Shown: piece by piece, positions 36,206-40,922 of the stretch
Layout of the letters: each line of letters begins with the position of its first letter
How positions within the stretch are numbered: position 1 is the stretch's first letter
Assembly (NCBI RefSeq): GCF_028618515.1
Contig: NZ_JAQITB010000015.1
Span: 1-40,922, forward strand
Direction: 5' to 3'
Source of the DNA: Bartonella sp. ML69XJBT
GTDB lineage: Bacteria > Pseudomonadota > Alphaproteobacteria > Rhizobiales > Rhizobiaceae
Length of the DNA: 40,922 nt
Translations under genes and position numbers: made by a program
The notes under the pieces: model-generated
Databases searched by the model: none
Seen by the model: the letters and a program-made list of their open reading frames with translations, nothing else
Told to the model about the DNA's origin: nothing

Positions 36206-36545
36206 AGGATGGTTTAGATAATTTCTACTCGAATATCTTCCTTATCTTGTAAGGAAATTTATATAATATACTTGAAAACTCTACCTGAATATCTTATCTG
36301 ATGGCACTACTTCCATAATAGCACGTCTGTCTTACCATCTAAAGAAAGAGGCAATCCTCCAACCTACTCATCTCTTTATAAGATAAGTAAAAATGAAGGA
36401 ACCATAATATAGATGATAAAAATAATGACCATACTTAGAAGTAGTATCATCAGACAAAATATTTAGACAGAGCTTTCAGATATATTATATAAAGCTCCTC
36501 ACAAGATAAGGAAGGTATTCCAGTAGAAATTACCTAAGCCATCCC
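36206..36545. repeat. Long imperfect inverted repeat upstream of the virion operon
   Basis: The left arm (36206-36316) and the reverse complement of the right arm (36436-36545) align over about 110 bases with roughly 80% identity: GATGG-TTAG-TAATTTCTACT, CTTCCTTATCTTGT, TTTATATAATATA and ACTACTTC are shared. The spacer is about 120 bases of AT-rich DNA. It lies 110 bases upstream of the small terminase start, so it may overlap the operon promoter. It could be a MITE-like element, a replication origin or a regulatory RNA source. Confidence 0.8.
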
Positions 36546-37395
36546 TTCTCTAGAGGAACATCTCCCCTAGAAATGTTTTTCATAGCTTACACCATGAAAT
36601 TCAAAAAAACGGAAAAATGCAAAGCAGGCAAATTTGGAAAATCGTAGACCTGAAACATTTCCCAGTTTCAAATATGAAACATTCTCTAGAATCCGTCTAC
36701 TTCTCTTTAGATTATTTTTTATTTTACTGATTTAATTTTTGAGCAGCTTATGACCTTACCGGTTTAATTTCTGAAGCAACTTTTAGACCTCTTTTCTGGT
36801 CGGTTCTGACTCATTTCACGCATTTTGACATGCTCCCTTAAACTTATTGTTTGGATATGATCCGCTCGCACGTCCTCCCAAGCGCATCATTGAAAAAAAA
36901 TTCGAGCCCCAAGGTGCGAAAACATCTTGTTTGGAAATATTCAGGATGAACTAACCGCTAAAATCACAAAAAGCTAGAGGATTAACGCGCTACCTTCTTT
37001 CATCAACATTCTTCTCTTTTTATTATTGTTGAATTCCTCAGCAAGAGCTGACTGGCTTGTAAAAAGCGCGCAATTCGAATTATGTAGCTATAATATCTGT
37101 TTAGATTCACCTTGTCAAGTTTTTTATGTTTTTACCCCTCTTTTTATCTGTCTTTTTTTATCTCTCTCAGATGCCATATCACCATAAGCACTCTCTCCAC
37201 AAGCGTCCCTCTCAAAATTCTTCCTCAAAAATCTCTTTTCTCACAAGCCTTTTGCCCTTATGAACCGTCCCCTCAAGTCTTCCCCTTCATAAGCCTTACC
37301 CCTCTCAGGAACATTCTGTCTTAGGAACAAATTCTCGCCCCTACAAGGACATTCTCTCTCATGAGAATTTTTCTCCTTTTGGGAAGGAGAGAGTT
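36546..37395. other. Intergenic region with a small tandem repeat
   Basis: It contains a direct repeat of 32-34 bases (36724-36755 and 36756-36789; TTTAATTT and GA-GCA blocks shared) and two copies of TGAAACATT at about 36651 and 36675. Near clpB the hairpin TCTCCTT/AAGGAGA (about 37368-37391) might end the clpB transcript, but no T run follows. No gene is supported. Confidence 0.5.
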
Positions 37396-39975
37396 CTAAT
37401 TTTCAGGCAAAAAGACTAACTGATCTCCCTCTTTTGCAATAGTCACCGCCATCTCATCGTGAATTTTTCCAAATAAGATATTTTCCGCGAGTGGATCTTG
37501 AATTTCTTTCTGAATAATACGTTTGAGAGGACGTGCTCCATAGAGGGGATCATATCCTTTATTGGCGAGAAATTCACGCACCTCTGGTTCGATATGCAAA
37601 GTTATTTTGCGTTCATTGAGCAAATTTTGCAAATGTTGTATCTGAATATCAACGATAGCTTCCATATCGGTTCGTTGTAATCTCTGAAAGAGAATGATCT
37701 CATCAATACGGTTAAGAAATTCTGGGCGGAAAGCTGCTTTTACGACATTCATGACATCATCTTTTGCCTGATCGGTTGTCTGTCCTTCCGGCAAGGCGGT
37801 TAAAAATTCCGCTCCAAGATTTGAGGTCATAATCAGCAAGGTGTTGCGAAAATCGACGGTACGCCCTTGGCTATCGGTCAAACGTCCCTCATCAAGCACT
37901 TGTAGCAAGAGATTAAAAATATCAGGATGGGCTTTTTCAATTTCATCGAACAAAATGACCTGATAAGGTCTTCTCCGCACGGACTCGGTCAGCACCCCTC
38001 CTTCTTCATATCCGACATATCCAGGAGGTGCGCCAATCAGGCGTGCACCGGCATGCTTTTCCATATATTCCGACATATCGATACGCAGCATGGCATTTTG
38101 ATCTTGAAAGAGAAAAGCGGCCAGTGCTTTGGTTAATTCGGTTTTCCCCACACCGGTAGGACCAAGAAACATGAAAGAACCGAGTGGACGATTGGGGTCT
38201 TGCAAGCCGGCACGAGCACGACGTACAGCACGGGAAACGGCTTGCACGGCTTCCCCTTGTCCAATCACCCGCTTACTCATTTCATCTTCCATACGCAAGA
38301 GCGTTTCTCGTTCTGCCTCAAGCATACGATCCACAGGAATTCCAGTCCAGCGAGAAACGATACGCGCCACATGTTCAGCGGTCACGGTTTCTTCAACGAG
38401 ATGATTTTGTTGATCATCATTTTCCGCGATACTCAGTTGTTTTTCGAGCTGCGGAATGACACTATAAGCAAGTTCACCGGCTTTTTGGAATTGCCCATCG
38501 CGCTGGGCTATAGCCAAAGCATTTCGTGCTTCTTCCAATTGTTTTTTCAAATCAGCAGCATGCCCTAATTTTTGTTTCTCCGCCTGCCAAGCTGTTGTCA
38601 TTTCCGCGGACTGTTGTTCCAATGTTTTAAGTTCGTCTTCCACGGTTTTCAGACGCTGTTTAGCTGTAGGCTCAACATCGGTTTTCAAAGCTTCGCGTTC
38701 GATTTTCAACTGCAAGATACGCCGATCCACAACATCGAGTTCTTCAGGTTTTGAATCGACCTGCATACGCAAGCGTGCCGCCGCCTCATCAATGAGATCA
38801 ATGGCTTTATCGGGCAAGAAACGATCGGTAATATAGCGGTTAGAAAGCCTTGCGGCAGCGATAAGAGCACTGTCAGCCAAGCGCACTTTGTGATGTTGTT
38901 CATATTTTTCTTTGATACCGCGCAGAATAGAGATTGTATCCTCCAAAGTTGGTTCAGGCACAAAGACAGGCTGGAATCGTCTTGCAAGAGCGGCATCTTT
39001 TTCGACATATTTGCGATATTCATCGAGTGTTGTTGCGCCCACACAATGGAGTTCTCCGCGCGCCAGAGCAGGTTTGAGCAAGTTTGAAGCATCCATAGGA
39101 CCATCGGCTTTTCCCGCCCCCACCAAGTTATGCAATTCATCAATAAAGAGAATGATTTGCCCATTTTCGGCTTGCACCTCAGCCAATACGGCTTTAAGAC
39201 GTTCTTCAAATTCACCGCGATATTTTGCTCCAGCGATAAGGGCTCCCATATCGAGAGCATAGAGTTGTTTATCACGCAAAGTTTCAGGCACGTCCCCATT
39301 GACAATACGAAGAGCCAACCCTTCAACGATTGCGGTTTTCCCCACTCCAGGTTCACCGATCAGGACGGGATTATTTTTTGTACGCCTTGAGAGCACCTGT
39401 ACTGTGCGGCGAATTTCTTCCTCACGACCAATAACAGGATCGAGTTTTCCCTCGCGCGCATCTTTAGTGAGATCGCGTGCATATTTTTGCAAAGCATCAT
39501 ATTGGCTCTCCGCATGGGGACTTGTCGCCGTTTTTCCCTTACGCAGCGCCTCAATAGCGTGATTGAGTGCTTGGGGTGTCAACCCTGCTTTGGTAAGAAT
39601 ATCGGCTGTTTTTGCGGATTTTTCCATGATAAGCGCTTGCAACACACGCTCGACGGTCACAAACTGATCACCGGCTTTCTTGGCGAGATCCTCCGCTAAG
39701 GTAAAAACTTTTGCCAACGGCTGAGCGAGATAGAGTTGCCCATTTCCCCCTTGTACTTTTGGCAACGCATTGAGAGCGTTTGTGAGCTCCTTATGAATAA
39801 CAGTAAGATCACCGCCGGCTTTTTGGATAAGAGATGCAGCCAATCCTTGAGCATCCTCCAACAAGACTTTGAGCAGATGTTCAGGCATAAACTGTTGATG
39901 ATCAGAAGAGAGAGCGTTATTTTGTGCTGATTGTAAAAAGCCTTGTAATCGTTCGCTATATTTTTCTAGGTTCAT
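37396..39975 (-). CDS. clpB: ATP-dependent disaggregase chaperone ClpB
   Basis: This 859-residue AAA+ protein extracts polypeptides from aggregates together with DnaK. The N-terminal Clp repeat domain ([21 protein letters not shown]-like [12 protein letters not shown]) is followed by the first ATPase domain with Walker A GEPGVGKT (K213) and Walker [15 protein letters not shown], the coiled-coil middle domain (about 410-530) and the second ATPase domain with GPTGVGKT (K611), [15 protein letters not shown] and the sensor ITSNLG-like IMTSNLGAE. The positions of both Walker lysines match E. coli ClpB. ATG 39975 has AGAAAGGA eight bases upstream; the frame is open 48 codons further but that extension is not ClpB-like. 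A weak RpoH-type CTTG element lies about 50 bases upstream. Confidence 0.98.
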   Translation of the reverse strand: MNLEKYSERLQGFLQSAQNNALSSDHQQFMPEHLLKVLLEDAQGLAASLIQKAGGDLTVIHKELTNALNALPKVQGGNGQLYLAQPLAKVFTLAEDLAKKAGDQFVTVERVLQALIMEKSAKTADILTKAGLTPQALNHAIEALRKGKTATSPHAESQYDALQKYARDLTKDAREGKLDPVIGREEEIRRTVQVLSRRTKNNPVLIGEPGVGKTAIVEGLALRIVNGDVPETLRDKQLYALDMGALIAGAKYRGEFEERLKAVLAEVQAENGQIILFIDELHNLVGAGKADGPMDASNLLKPALARGELHCVGATTLDEYRKYVEKDAALARRFQPVFVPEPTLEDTISILRGIKEKYEQHHKVRLADSALIAAARLSNRYITDRFLPDKAIDLIDEAAARLRMQVDSKPEELDVVDRRILQLKIEREALKTDVEPTAKQRLKTVEDELKTLEQQSAEMTTAWQAEKQKLGHAADLKKQLEEARNALAIAQRDGQFQKAGELAYSVIPQLEKQLSIAENDDQQNHLVEETVTAEHVARIVSRWTGIPVDRMLEAERETLLRMEDEMSKRVIGQGEAVQAVSRAVRRARAGLQDPNRPLGSFMFLGPTGVGKTELTKALAAFLFQDQNAMLRIDMSEYMEKHAGARLIGAPPGYVGYEEGGVLTESVRRRPYQVILFDEIEKAHPDIFNLLLQVLDEGRLTDSQGRTVDFRNTLLIMTSNLGAEFLTALPEGQTTDQAKDDVMNVVKAAFRPEFLNRIDEIILFQRLQRTDMEAIVDIQIQHLQNLLNERKITLHIEPEVREFLANKGYDPLYGARPLKRIIQKEIQDPLAENILFGKIHDEMAVTIAKEGDQLVFLPEN

Positions 39976-40215
39976 TTTTTTTCCTTTCTTGCACCACCAC
40001 TCTTTAGCTTCCCAAAGCGCACTCACAAGGAATAGCCTCCCCCCACAAAACACTGCGAACGAGGCAGCATGAAGAATAACCGTCGTGCTAAAATGAATAT
40101 GGGTTCTCGAAAGCCTCATAGCAAGAGGGTAAATAAAGAGGCATAATCATTTTTCGACGAAACCACAACCTTCTCATCCCCACCAGCACCTCATTGCCAA
40201 CACTTCTCTCCACCA

Positions 40216-40922
40216 AACATCCCAACACAAGCCGCACCACCATCACCCCTACCCTCCCAAATCTCACCACCTGCCCCTCACCTTTACGCCCCCAATTCTT
40301 TGCCCCCTTTCATCAATCCTTCACCGCATCTATGAGCCCCCACAAAAACACGCATAACGCACACCTCTTCTATTTCACCACTTTTACAGATATAAATTTT
40401 ACGCTTTTAAATATTCACAGAAAGCCGCACCCCCACCTCCTCTCCAACGCTCTTTCACGACCACCACATCTTCCCACCAACACCCCACCATTACCCCCTA
40501 CCATCCAAATCTGCCCCCATCATCCTCCTTGTTACCCCACTTCAACGAAAACCATTCTACAAGCCAATAAACATTGCGCTATCGCCTTGGCGAAACAGAT
40601 TTTTTCTCAAGAAAACAAAGGAAAATTTCACATGCCATACAACTCTACTTTATACAGTACTCTTTGAGCACCTATGTCCATTCCATACGCAACCACTCCC
40701 AGCAATCTACTCCACCAACACTCCACTACGCCCCCCTACCACCTTTAACACACACCCACACCAGCACCTCACCACCTGCCTCTCACCTTAACACCCAACT
40801 CTTTTCCCCCTCTCATCAATCCTCCACCACATCTATAACCCCTCCCAAAAGCACACACCATTCACGGACCTGCTCTTTCACCACTTTTACAGAGATACAT
40901 TTTTACGCTTTTACAATTTCAC
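40216..40922. repeat. Cytosine-rich degenerate tandem repeat
   Basis: A segment at about 40263-40411 recurs at about 40768-40914 (spacing about 505 bases): CTCACCACCTGCC, CATCAATCCT, TTTCACCACTTTTACAGA and TTTTACGCTTTTA are shared. The intervening part has related CACCAACACCCCACCA-type units. One plus-strand frame of 157 codons (40194-40667) is proline/threonine/histidine-rich only because of the C bias and is not a credible gene. The segment continues past the window. Confidence 0.6.

Noticed and set aside
36880-37100. Possible tRNA or structured RNA near clpB
   Set aside because: Short GC-richer patches and an AATTCGAATT palindrome are present, but no cloverleaf or T-loop sequence could be built.
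37396-40119. 907-codon reading of clpB
   Set aside because: The first 48 codons have no ClpB similarity and no ribosome site; the ATG at 39975 has both.
40194-40667. 157-codon plus-strand frame
   Set aside because: Composition is explained by cytosine-rich repeats; no domain, no ribosome site.

Overview
The window looks like a chromosomal segment of an alphaproteobacterium of the order Hyphomicrobiales, most likely a Bartonella. The evidence is an AT-rich genome with long decaying intergenic stretches, an intact EcfG/NepR/PhyR general stress module with a PAS-HWE kinase, a DUF4167 protein, and a large supply of broken phage integrase pieces. The genus assignment is inference from gene content, not from a search.

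Layout, left to right. (1) Positions 1-5200: a membrane-anchored M23 peptidoglycan peptidase and a secreted metallophosphoesterase with an unusual N-terminal beta-type domain, each preceded by a decayed integrase fragment or decayed DNA. (2) 5250-9670: the general stress response locus. A CHASE3-HisKA_2 kinase, the sigma factor EcfG and its anti-sigma factor NepR lie on the minus strand; the anti-anti-sigma regulator PhyR and a PAS-HWE kinase lie on the plus strand. Two back-to-back GGAAC-N17-ATTT promoters sit between them, so EcfG probably drives both arms. (3) 9670-13000: a 14-copy 13-bp repeat, two small envelope proteins, and a DUF4167 gene followed by three units of a degraded repeat derived from its own 3' end, one of them split by an integrase remnant. 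(4) 13690-17050: an orphan fdhE and the wreck of an IS607-type element (tnpA and tnpB both broken). (5) 17540-19830: a small membrane protein and a broken second copy of the phage capsid gene, ending in a perfect terminator hairpin. (6) 20550-36090: a minus-strand virion operon reading terminase small subunit, terminase large subunit, portal, scaffold, major capsid, head-tail adaptor, tail hub/stabilisation protein, GNAT-like protein, S74-chaperone ejection/tail protein, tail collar protein and a final hypothetical protein. (7) 36200-36550: a long imperfect inverted repeat upstream of that operon. (8) 37400-39975: clpB. (9) 40200 to the end: cytosine-rich degenerate repeats.

Nearly all virion genes are open, while no integrase, repressor, replication or lysis gene is intact anywhere in the window. 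That fits a domesticated particle operon. The best known candidate is the Bartonella gene transfer agent (BaGTA) locus, an assignment I could not test by search.

The most unusual signal is a recurring pattern: at least five genes (terminase small subunit, portal, capsid, tail hub protein, DUF4167) are followed directly downstream by one or more decayed copies of their own 3' ends, with periods of about 32, 115-130, 215-260, 335 and 380 bp.
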